A DNA stretch of 64,000 nucleotides, from positions 1,456,001 to 1,520,000 of the forward strand of contig OU015649.1 in NCBI GenBank assembly GCA_907165275.2. Reading direction: 5' to 3'. Shown piece after piece: positions 48,701 to 61,146 of this stretch. The translations under genes were made by a program, and so were the position numbers. This stretch comes from Zygaena filipendulae (lineage: Eukaryota; Arthropoda; Insecta; Lepidoptera; Zygaenidae). How positions within the stretch are numbered: position 1 is the stretch's first letter; every line of letters begins with the position of its first letter. The notes beneath the pieces are model-generated. The model had not been told where the DNA came from. It worked only from the letters and a program-made list of their open reading frames with translations, and ran no database searches.

Positions 48701-51700
48701 GCTGTCGGTGAAGGAAAGTATCGTGAGGAAACCATAACTTTAGGATAGGGCACTTTCTAGTGCTCGGCTGGCTAGCTACCATCTTCAAGTTGAAAATCTG
48801 TCGCTGAGCACCTGACGGTGTGTTCTGTTCACTTGAAAGCCAGTTCCCATTAAGTATAAAGTTTGTGAAGTTGTAGGGGGTAATCCCTGGATGTACTGAA
48901 TTTTGAAATTTTTTTTTACCAATAGAATGTTACATTATGCTTAAGTGATATAGGCTATATAGTGACCCGGAATTCCTGTGGGAACTCGAAATTACCCCGG
49001 GTGAGATCTCAATTACGAAATTGTAACACTAACTAATATTTTTACCGCGAAGTGGTACAGAATCCAGCCCGTCTACAAATTAACCCTTCGTGTATTCGTG
49101 TTTGAGACGTGTGTCTAAGTTTGAAAACTCTAACCCTTGTACGCCCCAAAAAAAATTTTACCCTCGTATACCCCACAAAATATTTACTCCTATGTGTGGG
49201 TGGGTTGAAACGAAACGGGCGCGCTAAAGGTGAATACAAACGCCAACGCGGTGCGGTCTCCAGTTAAGCAGCGGGAGCACGAATTTTTTCACTCTCGTTC
49301 TTTCGATATCGAAGTGTTTATGTTCATTTCCCATACAAAAGAACGCTAAAAAGTCGGCACTTGGCACAGATCCCGTTCCTGTCGGTGGGCGCGGACGTGG
49401 GCGCGCGCGAGGCGGTGCTCGCGGGCGAGTCGGCGCTGTCCGGGCGCTACGCGGTGGAGGACGTGGCGGTGGAGGGCGCGCGCTACCGCCGCCTCGTGTT
49501 CCTCGACAACCAGGCCCTCGTGCAGTCCGAGGCCAGGCTCGCCGCGCGCGCCGCCGGTGAGCGAGCTACACAGTACACACTCGGAGCCGGCCGTCTCGAC
49601 GACGTCTTAACAACGTTATCGTATCGATCGTTAACTATCCCTAATTATACCCTAAAATCATAACGATCACCATCATTACAGTAACCAACATTACGTGAAT
49701 CGCAAGTTTCGAGCCGAAGCTTGCATTTATTATTAATGTTCATTTATTTACACATATGTATAGTTTAGGCTTTTTACAATAAAATAAAAAGGAAATTGTT
49801 ATTATTATTCATTTATTTATCTTAAATTTAGGTTTTTTACAATATAAATTTACAAAATAATAAATATTATAAAAAACCTAAACCTATTATTATTATTAAT
49901 ATATAGATGAATTTGGCAGATTGTCCCGACGCCGACGCCGACGCCGACGGGGCTCGCATCGACTTCGGCCACATATCGCTGTACCACGCGTACATGTGCG
50001 CGGGCGCGCAGCTGGCGCTGGGCGCCCCCGCCGCCCCCGGGGCCCCCGCCGCCCCCGCGCCCCGGGCGGCCGTGCTGGGGCTGGGCGGGGGCGGCCTGTG
50101 CATGTTCCTGCGGCGCTGCCACCCGCGGCTGCGGCTCACCGCCGTGGAGCTGGACCCGGAGATGCTGCACGTCGCCGAGACGTACTTCGGCCTCGCGCCC
50201 GACCGCCACCTGCGGGTGCTGATCAAGGACGGCTTGGATTTCTTGAGGGAGGAAGCCGAGGCCGGTGAGTCGGTTTGATTATTACAAAAGTCCGTAGGTA
50301 GTGCTTTTAAAAAAGAATACCTATATCAGAAAATCCAGTTCGTTAGTTGATCCAAGCGCTGACGGATCATCATAGGAACAAGTGTATTTTTGTTTTTCAA
50401 ATTATAGGTTAGATAAAGTGCATTAAAGTTACGTTGGGGCTCATGACGTTATAAAGTCCTATAAAATGTAGCAAGATGTAATGTTACTGTCCGTTGAGAA
50501 GCATCAAATACTGGTGGTGCTATGGTAGAAAAAGAAATTTTAAAGATCCCCAAAAGTCACTATAGTAGGATAGCCACGAGGATAGTCAATTACACAAGGA
50601 ATATATAAAAATTTTCTACTCAGCACACTTCGCTTATAACTGCTAAATTCATAGAATTCTCTCTATTGTGGTGAGTTATTGAGTTGTAATTTGCTGCTTA
50701 CAGTTGGAGACTTTCGACTTGTTCCCCGTATAAGACGTTTCTCTTTACCTGTACCCTCCATAGTCTTTACCAAGGTCATTTTCGCGGAGTATGAGGAGGC
50801 ATAAAATTGGTGGGAGGCGGAGAGTGTCGCTTCTTTATATAACCTCTATTCTTTACTATTATAGGCTTGTTTCCGGGGTATGAAAATCAAAATTCTATTT
50901 AATCTGTCATGTAGATTAATAAAATATAATAGACCCGTATTTTTTGCTTTTTCAAATAATTACACACATCAAAAGTGTCTAGGGATCAACATATATTTTT
51001 GCAATAACTTTTCTCCTGATTGATATTAATTAAAATTTTCTTTAAGGATTCATCAAATAAAGTGTTTTCGTTTGTCACAGTAACGATAAACCAAGTCACA
51101 TTTTCATTAATAAAGAAATTTGCCATTTTCCTAATAAAGGGATTTTTGACATTTGAACCACTAACATTAAAGTTCGAAAAAAAGACTGAAATAACAGTTT
51201 TCTTTAAAATTTTATTGGGTAACTTAAACAATTAATAATCCGTGTTTCTACCGCGAACACTAACAACACAAGAACATCGGTTTGGCATACTCAAAATGAG
51301 TTCATCCAAATCACGCTGTGGAATGGCCGCCCATGTTCGTTGCAACAACAAAAAAAGGTCTTCTTGCGACTGGATACCCTCCATATTCGGCAGAGCTCTT
51401 CTCTGTAGCATATCCCATGCATGCTCAATCGGGTTCAAGTCTGGCGACTGAGCAGGCCAGGGCAGGACATTACATTGTTAGCTGCGGCGAGAGTCTGTCT
51501 TACAACTCTTGCGGTGTGCGGTCGTGCATTATCATGCATTAACTGAAATAAGGGACCGATTTGCACTTGTAGAGGAACGATGACGTCTGATACAATCGTC
51601 TCAGCATAAATTTGAGCGTTGAGGTTGCCTCTGATCCAAATCAACTCAGTTCTTCCGCCGATCCAAATACCCGCCCATACCATGATGGTTCCACCACTAT

Positions 51701-53848
51701 AAGGATGGACTTCCTGGCAGGATTTTAATCGCTGTTGGCGTCCAGGGGTTCTCCAGTGTCGTATACGTCTTGTATCCGGTCTCATACCAAAACGAGACTC
51801 ATCAGAAAAGCACACGAAACGCCATTGTTCTTCTGCCCAATTTCTGTGTTCAAGAGCCCATTGATATCGAATCCTACGATTGTGCATTGCTATAGGTGGT
51901 ACCCGTAGCGGTCTTCGGGAATGAAGGTTCACTTCATGCAAGCGGTTTCTGACTGTTTGGCCGCTAATTAAGTTCCCTGAAGAGTGATGAAGCCTCACGG
52001 CTAACATCATGGCGGTTATTGTTGGAGCTCTTCGAGTTAAGATTTGAATGTATCGGTCTTGTCTCCGTGTGGTGCAGCGATACCGTCCTCCATGGCGCTC
52101 AGCCACGGTACCAGTGCTTCGGTAACGTGTCCAAAGTCGACTGATAACACTCTGACTTGTATTCAGAGCTAAAGCCACAGTACGTTGCCGGGAACCAGCT
52201 TCTATCATTCCCACGGCTCTGAGCATTTCTTCCCTGCTTAAATGACGTCGCCGCTCCATAATAACGTTGGTTTTAATCAGTAGTAGGGAAACAGTAGCAC
52301 TAATAATGTCTTCAATGCGTTGTATGTTTTTATAGGGAAAATATTGACAGCTGATTTTCATCTTTTACTCGAATTGGATTGACAGTTCCTGATTCAAATT
52401 ATGTAATGCACCAAAAAGGATCCATATAAATTTATAAAATCATAAATTTATTACAAAGCCACATCTCAATCTCAAGAAATCCGCATAAAAATGCTTGATC
52501 CCTAGACACTTTTGATGTGTGTATATTGAAAAAATACTAAGATAACAACTCAATGTTATTTTTTGATTGCGTAAAAAATGAAAAAAATACATGTCCAATA
52601 TTTTTTACTAGCCCCGCGGTTTCACCCGCGTTAATTTCAGAGTTCCCGCGGGAATTCCGGGGTTAAAAGCACCCTATGTGTTAATCTGATGTATAAGCTA
52701 TATTGTTGTAAAGTTTCATTTAAATCCATCCAGTAGTTTTTGCGTGAAAGAGTAACAAACATCCATCCATCCATCCATCCATCCATCCATACATACTTAC
52801 AAACTTTCGCGTTTATAATATTAGTAGGATTAATCTACAAGACGGACTAAAAATTAAAATCTGGTTGTCAAGCCCATTGTTATGACCCCCGCAGACAGCC
52901 GCTACAACGTGGTGATGTTCGACATGGACAGCAAGGAGCGCGGCGCGGGCCTGTCGTGCCCGCCGCGCGCCTTCCTCGAGCCGCCCGCGCTGGGACACGT
53001 CAAGACCATCCTCGGCGACGACGGTGAGCGGGGCCCCCGACGGCGCAAGGTTTTAAACCCGGTGATTAGGTTTAAACTCCAGTGCTTGGGTTTAAATCCG
53101 GTGAATAGGTTTAAACCCGATAAAAGCCTACCGTCTTCGGGTCCGAACTCGATATAACACCGTAAATGAAATTTTAAAACTATTTACACATTCGCATGCT
53201 TATCTTGCGATTTCGTGTATGAAAAGTAATTCGAACGATTCAAAAATATGTATGTCCCCAGTGCTCTCTTTAAGATTCCGAAAATTGTTTAGGTACTTTT
53301 TATATCGACATGAAAATAAATGACCGAACCGCCATCTTTGATTGCCGCCAAAAAACTCCCTTATATGTACCTCTATATACATGTATAAGATATAAGATAA
53401 TAATAATAATAATTTATTGCAACAACGAAAACAGAAATAAGTATATACATAATGAGGCTTAAAACAACGATAGTATAATCTTAATTGTGAGCCCTGGTGC
53501 CTACACTAGGTTCGAAGAAAGCCCGTCACCAGGCCCTTAATAGATGCCCTAGATATGTAATGCCTAGGGCGTTTCCCAGGGCACCTGGTGGTGAACCTGG
53601 TGTGCCGCGACCGCGAGCTGCGCGAGGCGGCGACGGCGACGCTGCGCGCGCACTTCGCGCACGTGGCCGCGGCGCGCGTGTTCGACGAGGTGAACGAGGT
53701 GGTGCTGGCCACCGCCGGCGGCGCGTTCGGCGCGCGCGACCTCACCGCCGCCGTCGCGCAGCTCAACGCCGCCGCCAGGAAGGCGCTCGGCCGCGCCGCC
53801 TGCGTCGACGCCGACGACCTGCTGCAGGCGGTCAGGATCCTCGCGTGA
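45747..53848 (+). CDS. METTL13: METTL13-type eEF1A lysine and N-terminal methyltransferase
   Basis: Nine exons: 45747-45838, 45966-46524, 46899-47039, 47619-47740, 48337-48517, 49370-49556, 49920-50264, 52895-53023, 53580-53848. GT-AG phases match throughout, giving about 674 residues (human protein about 700). The N-terminal class I methyltransferase starts MDLLPKSHKEFSEKDYWDKF, with FEWYGEY across the exon 1/2 junction, SAM motif I IPGCGSSN (about 53-60) and LDKGTLDAL. The C-terminal, spermidine-synthase-like domain has LGLGGGGLCMF (about 480-490) and TAVELDPEM (about 500-508). In the family the N-terminal domain methylates an eEF1A lysine and the C-terminal domain the eEF1A N terminus, tuning translation. 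Exons 5-9 are extremely GC-rich while exons 1-4 are AT-rich. Intron 7 carries nested transposons. The exon 7 acceptor (tttggcag) was chosen because it alone keeps frame and homology. Confidence 0.92.
47985..48281 (-). repeat. Retroposon family A relative in methyltransferase intron 4
   Basis: Ends on the plus strand with gaatctcacgcgggcgaaac, cgcagggcacagctagt. The rest carries gtctgtttgttccggctgat and gaaacggctggaccgatttt. It finishes 55 bases before the exon 5 acceptor. Confidence 0.65.
48622..48800 (+). repeat. tRNA-derived SINE in methyltransferase intron 5
   Basis: A box A-like tagcccagtggctggtgcg and a box B-like ggtttggttcaaaccc are spaced about 35 bases apart, followed by gaaggaaagtatcgtgagga. 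These are the hallmarks of a tRNA-derived SINE body. Confidence 0.6.
48850..49010 (-). repeat. Retroposon family A, subfamily B copy
   Basis: Plus-strand order: gtttgtgaagttgtaggggg, taatccctggatgtactgaa, gacccggaattcctgtggga, ccccgggtga. The head is truncated. Confidence 0.65.
50963..52521 (-). mobile_element. Tc1-like DNA transposon, 1559 bp
   Basis: Perfect terminal inverted repeats of about 27 bp (cacacatcaaaagtgtctag then ggatcaa; inverse at the right end). A TA dinucleotide immediately outside each end (50961-50962, 52522-52523) is the Tc1/mariner target signature. It contains a frameshifted transposase on the minus strand. Confidence 0.9.
51232..52259 (-). pseudogene. Tc1-family transposase, frameshifted
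   Basis: Reading starts at MERRRHLSREEMLRAVGMIE (52259; an in-frame upstream ATG is at 52361). It shows helix-turn-helix DNA-binding segments (VALALNTSQSVISRLWTRYR), the first catalytic Asp in CFSDESRFG, VWAGI, and the second Asp in MHDNARPHTA. The third acidic residue, in NPIEHAWDML, lies in another frame: the reading shifts at about 51440-51490, just after the NARPH block. The C-terminal part runs to a stop at 51232. Length and motif order match Tc1 transposases (about 340 residues), so a single frameshift is probably what inactivated it. Confidence 0.85.
52612..52831 (+). repeat. Retroposon family A copy with (ATCC)n, nested in M1
   Basis: ccccgcggtttcacccgcgt, gttcccgcgggaattccggg.. then nine or so catc units (52761-52790), ending tttataatattagtaggat. 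The M1 MITE resumes immediately after it (taatctacaagacgg). Confidence 0.75.
53395..53545. repeat. LINE 3'-end-like repeat before exon 9
   Basis: A (taa)n tail at about 53397-53412, then tttattgcaacaacgaaaac, ataatcttaattgtgagccc, tggtgcctacactaggttcg. The same core recurs at 61937-62030. It ends about 35 bases before the exon 9 acceptor. Confidence 0.55.
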
Positions 53849-55580
53849 GCGGCGCGGCACCCGGGGGGCAGGGGGGGGTCGACGAAGTGTAACGGAGGGT
53901 GTGGGGTGGTTCTTAGTTTCGTGACGTGACATTTGAAAATTTTACACATTCAAGTGTTTTAACCAAATTTTAACTATCAACGAATAACTTCAAGATAATA
54001 ATGTATGTATTTCCAATTAACTCTATCCATATGGACATAAATTGTTTTGTTGGCTAACTAAGGTTTGAATTGTTTTGTCGGAGCTGCTGTTTTAATTTAA
54101 TAATTTCTAGATATAAAATTTACAAAAAAAAACGCGAAATTAGCGTGACGTACTTAATGGATGACCCCACCGGCCCATTCTGGAAAAATTTACAGTATCG
54201 AAGATTACTGCGATTAGCTTTTAAGATTTTTCAGTTGCATTATTATTTCTAAGCGTTATGATCTCTCATTGCATGACTTTAGCTAGTTCAACTGGATGAC
54301 TGCCCTTCCTACATGAACTCTTTAACTACGCTAAGAGTTACCTAAAGATTGAAGGATTGGGAAGTTGATTTTAAGAAAAAACAAATAAATGGTTATGTAT
54401 GATAGTAATAATGCTTAGACTAATATCACACAGTGGCACCTGGTCCTGTGCTTGGCAGAGCTTGCACCATGGGTGCCAGACAACTGATGACCTTTTTTTT
54501 GTTGTAAATGCATATTTTTGTAATTTTATCAAACATCCAGTCTGAGGGTTAACACAAATTTTCATCTCCTGTTTAACCCTGATGTAGGGAATGAGCCCTT
54601 GATATAGTTTATTATCTTGATTTAAAGTAACAGTTCTGTTTCCCTGGTATGTTTGTATGTGCATGAATAACTCGATCGAGTTTGCACTAGATAGCTAGCT
54701 GTATAGCGTCATGTTATTTAATAGCATAATTTTTGGTGTCGTACTAAAAAAACAATGTTTCTATGACTCACAAAATACGTAATCGCAGATTTTCTACCTT
54801 TGTGTAACTGTAAATGTACATATTTTTTCGATTTTATATTCAGAGAGATAGAAACGATTTAGTTTGGGACTGTGCCATCGGTTGGGCCAAATGAAGTGTA
54901 ACTTACAAAATTATTTTTGTTTTAAGAATTTAAACAAAAAACATTCTGCGGTCAGTCACAACGTTTTGGGAGATCGAAAATGTTTAAATAAAACAAATCA
55001 AAATGAATTCTATGCATTTTTAATGTTGTCTCTTTGTTTACGTAGCTTTTTATATCATACAGGAAACTGGCACTTGCATTAACATTTATGCATCCACACT
55101 ACATTTACATCCATCATATCACTTTTAACTCAATACAAATAAAAAAAAACATCAACACTCTATATAACAGTTAGGCTCCCTAATTTATCACAATTGGCAC
55201 CTATGAGGTACTTACAATATTAATTTAATAATATTACAATACAATAAAAAATAAAATAATTTAATTGAATAATAAAATTACAATAAATACGATCGATATT
55301 CCACAATTTAAACGATTACAACAAGAGGATTTGAAGGAACAAATTTAATCCGAATAAGTTGATTCATTAAAAATAGAAAACGAGACGATTATCAACAAAT
55401 CGCAGGAATTAAAAAATGAACATGCTGATTACAGTCCCTTTTTTTCTTTTATATTTTGCAAATCCATATTACTGCGAGTATTTAAGTACCCCGTTGGTAG
55501 ATGAATGTTATCAGTGCAGCACTGTATACAATCGTTACGTTCGTTCGTTCGTCACGGTTCACTATATTTTGCACACCAAG
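53849..55580. other. Convergent spacer and 3' UTRs
   Basis: The 3' flank of the methyltransferase gene (aataaa candidates at about 54381 and 54985) and the downstream flank of the SUN-domain gene (AATAAA on the minus strand at about 55581-55586, some 30 bases after its stop). No credible coding ORF. The repeated C/G runs at 53865-53880 are simple sequence. Confidence 0.5.
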
Positions 55581-55614
55581 TTTATTTACGAGTGAATTTA
55601 CATAAAAACAGCCC

Positions 55615-58600
55615 TCAGAACACTTTCCTGAATATGTTCCTTAAACTTTTTTTCTTTTTGCCGTTACCACTTTCGCTGTCTGGCGGTCCATTTTGCGATA
55701 TCTCGATCGACTCGGACCAAAGACTGCCGGTTGGCGATTCGGATTTAGATTTCTTACTATTTTTTCCATTGAAAACCGGCTCTAAAGTCCGCACGACGGG
55801 GCTAGGAGTGCTCCTATTGCTTTGCCTGCTCAGGGACCTCAAAAATGTGGGTGAAGACAGTCGTCTCGACTTCAGTGCTTTCGATTTCAAATTGTTAAAG
55901 ATCGAGCCATTCGTTTTTGGTGGCTCTTTCTTGATCGTGTCACTGTCGGGAAACTCCACGGGTTCAGGAACTGGAGCATAGTATTCTTCTTCATCTAACG
56001 CTATGGGATTCTCCTGCAACTCCCCGAGACTGTCTTGACGTTTCCAATTCTCTTTGAAATATTCCATGTCAACACTTTTGACGGTTATAGGTACTTTTCG
56101 TCTCCTATTTTTCTTGGCGACCTGCCATTCACCTTCATCTTCGTCTTTACTTTGTTCTCCAGCAGACTGTCTGGCTATATGCAGAGCTTCTTCACTAGGT
56201 CGGCGTTTTTTGGCGGATGGAGTAGCATGTCCGCTGACGCCTTCTACCGATTTTCTTCTAAACTTATCTTTTTTTCTTGTTTTCTTAGATATGGGTACGA
56301 GAATGGGTTCAGGCTTTCGTCTTTTTGAGAAATAATAAAAGATTCCGGCAATTATAAGTGATTGATATATTAGAAATTTAACAAAGGTCATGTTGCCAAA
56401 CCAGCTGTCTCTCTCTTCCATGAGTACGGTCATCGCCGTAGCCATTTGAGACATCTTTTCTTGCAAGTTGGTCATCTGTTCAAAGTATTTTTGCTCTCTC
56501 TCTGTGTTCTTTCGTCGTTCTTCCGTCATTTGCGACACGGTCTTCTCGAAAGTTCTCTGCATTTCCTCTACTTGTCTTTTGTAACGCCTACTCAGCTCCT
56601 CAAGGTACTGCCCGGAGAGTGACATGTTACGTTCCAGTGTCTGTAAAAACAAAATAACATTAATCACATTGATCTTGAATTTATATATCGCCAATCATCG
56701 TAGATAAACTTAAGTCTGTGTACTACTAGGTCTTTTTGAAATAGGGTACTTGCATAAATTTAGATATTGAAGTTATCTGTCTGTCAGTGTGACAGGACTC
56801 TGTCAATACGACAGTGACATCGCCATCACAGATAATAAGGCGTAATTTTAAATCAGTGACGTCATTCCGCGTTTCGGCGGTAAAGTCAAAAGTAGAAACT
56901 TTGAAACGCTCTGTTTAATTAATTTATGCATATATATTTTTTCTTTTTCTTCCTATGTTTAAGTAGGCCATATATCTTTAAAATAGACTGAAAAAAAAAT
57001 CATGCAACTGCACTCATTTTGATTTTAAATATTAACTAATTTTATTTTATTTTTATTTATTTATTCTTTATTGCACAATGTGCACAAATGGCGAACTTAA
57101 TGCCTTGCGGCATTCTCTACCAGTTAACCATTGGGTAGACAGAGAGATATAGAAGATGGGGTGTGCAAACAAAACAATAATACTTAATACTAGACACTAA
57201 TAATTAATAACTAAAGCATAAAGACGCAATTTACTCACAATACATACTATAACACATGCATATCCTACACATACCGACACAATAAAATACAAACACACAT
57301 AGTTACGTATATATATACATATATATGTATATACACATACCATATATACATGCATACCATATTATATATACATACATACACATACATACATACATACATA
57401 CCATATTATACATACTGAGTGGACATACATAAGTATCTAATAATATACCTAAAGATATAAAAGATGAGAAAACGGGAGAGATAAAGACGGATGCAAGTTT
57501 TAAATCGCCACTCAAGGCAGGCTGCTGGACTCCAAGAAATGATTCCTCACTCTACTCTTAAATATAAATTTGTTGGGGCATTTACGCACTAATGTCTAAT
57601 AAATAATATATTTTATTATTCAGAATGATCACGCCGGCTTTGAAGATATTATTATAAAGAATCTGACAAACCTGACGATTGCCATGACAAATATAAGACT
57701 CACCTTAACCCTGTTAGAAAGTCGTAGGAATACAGACTCTTTCTGTATTGTAGATTGCGCTTGGTTTTGACTCTGTGTAGCAGCTGTTCCAGCCGGTGTA
57801 GGATCGATTGCCATCTGATCAAATTCAGTCATGAAGTTGTCGTTGTCGATGACCATTTGATCATTAATCTCTTCAAAACCATTGTTATCTTTGGGTTTTT
57901 CTGTTGGTACTTCAATTTTTAAATCTTTCATTTCACTATCAGGTTTAATTTCAGTGGGCTTCTCTTCAGACGCTCCTTTTGTCTCTTCAGTTTGTTCTTG
58001 GGCTGGAGTTTCTTCAAAACTCGTAACCATTTCCTCGTGTTTCTCATCTAGCTTACCTACTTCATCTATAGGAATTTCTTCGATTACCGTACTCTCACTG
58101 GCTTGCTCAATGTTATCAGCTTTGTCTTCCAACTGTATAGTGTCATTACTCTCCTCATCTGAACCATTCGTTTTTATCAACACTAGTTTTATATCTTGTT
58201 CGATATTTGTTTCGCCGTTCGCTTTCTTTGGATGTTCATCGACGGTTATGTTTGTGGTAACATTTGTTTCAGTTTCAAAGCTTGTGTTTAAAACAACTTT
58301 CTTTTCTTTAATAGCTAAAATATTACATAAGGCGGCTAAATATTTCTGTGGAAACAAAGCATTCACGTAAGCTACACGCTCAGTAGCAAATTCAATCGTC
58401 TTTGTACTTTTAAAATCTAAACCATAAGGTTGGCAAACACTGGTACACTTTAATGTCTCTCGGAGAAAAACTTGACGCACTAAATTGGTTAACTTGTCCG
58501 AACTACAACTAATAAGTTCATAAACATCATTGTAAAGCGTTTTACTGCAATTATCACACACTATTATATGGCTTGGAGAACAACACCGTTTGTACATCGT

Positions 58601-61146
58601 GTCTGCGGATGTATCGTTATATTCACTGGACATATTTTTATTAGGAACTTCCGTTTTAACTAACACTTGGGCAGCCTTCTTCATGATAGACATTACTGCA
58701 TCCCTTGCTGATCCGAATAAGTTTTTCGTTTCAGTTTCAGCGCTGGGCGTGTCAGGAATGTCTATTTCGTCATCTTCGTCGTCGTCTATGTGTGCAGAGT
58801 GCTGAGAGCTTTCTTTCTCTAACACCTCGAATTCGGAAGTGCCATACACTTTGAACAGTGAAATAGGGCAGTAATGTTCCGAACCATGATGAGACAACAT
58901 CTCTACTTTGATAAATTTTCCGAACAAGTGCGGATAAAGATCAAAGCTTTGCACGTCTCTTTCATCTTTAGCTGTGAACTGACCGACGCTGGCCCAATCT
59001 CTTGTTGGAAATCTATCGCTGAAATATACAGCAATATCTTTGGGCGTAGAGGAAAATAATTCAAAATTTGCTATTTCCATCTTCTGTGCTTGAACTGCCT
59101 CGCACAGCTCTACAACAAACCAAATGCGGCTGTTGCACGAATTGAGCATATATTCATCTCTATTTGGGGACAAAATAGAACTAGCTGAGCCTGCTTCTGG
59201 ATTAGCAGCCACTACTTTAGCGCCACATGCGAGCGAGGCGTAATTCTTTGACCTTAATCTTGTGCTTTTACTACTAAAATTCGTATTGCTATGACTAGGT
59301 TGACTCGATTGGTTTAAGACCGTGTCTTTCTTTTCAGCCTCGGCTAATTGTTTCTGTGCCCACTCCGAAAACGAGGGTATATCTTCCTGAGGCGTTTCTG
59401 GCTTGATTGGAATGTTATCTTGTTCTTTTATTTCTTCTAATTGAGATTCTATCACGATTTCCTCCGGCGCGGCGGTAGTGGAGGTGGTTTGTCTTGTTTC
59501 GTGCATGGGCTTTGCTTTCACTATAAGCATAGAGTCTGTCGTTTCTTTTTCTTCTTTTTTGAAATCTAAGGCTTCCGGTACCGAAGCCTCTTCCACGCTG
59601 AACGTCGTTGTATCATTGTGCTCCTCTGATTCATTGGCGTGCAAAAATTCATCGGGATTATTCAACTCCAATTTGGCACTCTCGCCCAGAGAGATGAGTA
59701 TAGGAGGTTGTCCAGTGTCAGGTAACCTGCAACAATTAATATTTAATTTAAACAACTTGCATTCACGAAGTTGATCAAGTGTAACGTGACTTGCATAGAT
59801 TATAATCTCACACGTCGGGATACCTGTATAAAAAAGAGGGAGTTAATAAATGGATATCATTATAAAGAGGATATTACAATGCATTATGATAAACATTAGA
59901 CTACAATAAGCAGTGACATGGAGTTACGTTATTGGTACACGTTTCGCAATGTTCGCATTATTTACATGGACGTTATCATTAGTAATTATCTTTTCGTTTA
60001 ATAAAGCGGCTGAAACTTCGAAAGCACTAATGATGCTAGTAACTCAAAGCTTGTTATAACATAGGCAAATGGGACTAAATCTTATACACTGGCGAGTTGA
60101 TTGACCCGCAAGACAATTGAAACAATCTGTGCAATTCAATCGTTTAATATGTAGGTACCGTCAGCGGCATCAATATGTGAACAGTTTGGTCAGTCTTTGA
60201 ACTTATAATATTGCAATAGAATTCAATTACTGTTAAAATTGACTACATATTTTTGCTGCTAATTCAACGAACCCAAGTTAAACAGTTGCTCGTATAAAGG
60301 TTTTATGGACCATAATAAACTACTATGTTTTTGTTAAACGAAATTAATAATTAATATGCAGGGGTATACATATATCATTCCCCCTAAACCTTGCCACATG
60401 ATTTTTGCCAAAAATGAATACTCGTACACCAAGTTTTGGCCCAATACCGGTTGGTTTTTGGTTGTGAAATCGCCGCTGTCGCTAGTAGTACAAAGACAAA
60501 AGGGAAGCAGTAATTCCTAGGCTGTTTAGAACACGATATCTACCAAATAAGTAAATAGGCAGTAAAATTTAATTAACAACATTTTCTGTTCACAAAAATT
60601 AATAATAATAATGAGAAACAGAAACACGAAATGAAAAAATACATAATATATATATAATTACATATTATATTACTCTGAATGCAGATGTTCGTTTCGAATT
60701 TGCGTATATAACTAATACATTAATTTATTATAAATGCGAATGTGAGCTTGTTTGTTTTCTTTCACGCCTTAACTACTCAATCGATCATCATGAAACTTTG
60801 AGCACCCGTTGTTGGAGCACTTTTTTACCGCGGATTTCCACTTTTTACGCTGGTGAACGTAAGGGGAACAGCTAATAAAGAAAAAACGTCAACCTCGCAC
60901 TGCTCCTTTACACAGGGCTTTCTCATAATAAAATAACAACATATATTACAAATGAGCCGCTGTAGCGTCAACATCAAGGAATAAATAAACATCGTTATTA
61001 TCTTTCTTCTTTCTTTCTTTCTTTCTGTCTTCGGAGCATGCTTACGTGAAGAATATCTTGGTGAGTCCTTGGTGGCCACCGTACGAGAGCAGTTGACATA
61101 GCAGCAGGGCCGCTAGCAGCGCCCTCGGCGGCGACAACGCGCACAT
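55615..61146 (-). CDS. SUCO: SUCO/Slp1-type SUN-domain ER membrane protein
   Basis: Minus-strand exons 61146-61046, 59726-57704, 56640-55615; GT-AG, phases 2 and 0 match, about 1049 residues (human SUCO about 1250). The start MCALSPPRALLAALLLCQLL is a clear signal peptide. The SUN domain spans about 192-330 (NYASLACGAKVV, IWFVVELCEA, DWASVGQF, GSEHYCPISLFKVYG). An acidic Glu/Thr-rich region follows. RLSNRVK joins TLERNMSLSGQYLEELSRRY across the last intron, a diagnostic SUCO/Slp1 coiled coil (about 700-785). One transmembrane helix (FLIYQSLIIAGIFYYF, about 795-812) precedes a basic Ser-rich cytosolic tail. In this family the SUN domain is luminal; yeast Slp1 acts with Emp65 to protect folding of soluble ER proteins, and mouse Suco supports collagen secretion. 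The start at 61146 is preferred because it opens the signal peptide; the frame is open upstream to a non-ATG. Confidence 0.9.
57057..57560 (-). repeat. LINE 3' end plus (CATA)n microsatellite in SUN-gene intron 2
   Basis: tttattctttattgcacaat, gtgcacaaatggcgaactta and atgccttgcggcattctcta form a recognisable lepidopteran dispersed 3'-end sequence, here inverted. It is followed by cata/tata-type microsatellite sequence at about 57300-57410. Confidence 0.6.
60731..60875 (-). repeat. Retroposon family A copy in SUN-gene intron 1
   Basis: Tail-first on the plus strand: tataaatgcgaatgtgagct, tttcacgccttaactactca, tcgatcatcatgaaactttg, then a degraded head ending ggggaacagctaat. Confidence 0.7.
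61003..61030 (+). repeat. (TTTC)n microsatellite next to SUN-gene exon 1
   Basis: tttcttctttctttctttct and following, about 20 bases inside intron 1 from the exon 1 donor at 61046/61045. It might affect splicing if unstable; that is inference. Confidence 0.8.

Larger units (their letters stand above)
50874..52878. mobile_element. MITE family M1, second copy, split by two later insertions
   Basis: The left part at 50874-50960 (gaaaatcaaaattctattta.. tattttttgctttttcaaat) and the right parts at about 52524-52610 and 52832-52878 (..gtccaatatttttta; taatctacaagacggactaa..) align with the intact copy at 13449-13774. A Tc1-like transposon and a family A retroposon interrupt it. Its right end finishes about 16 bases before the exon 8 acceptor. 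Confidence 0.7.

Noticed and set aside
53497..53949. Long Arg/Ala-rich ORFs on both strands around the last methyltransferase exon
   Set aside because: Shadow frames of a very GC-rich exon; the exon 9 frame is fixed by splice phase and homology.
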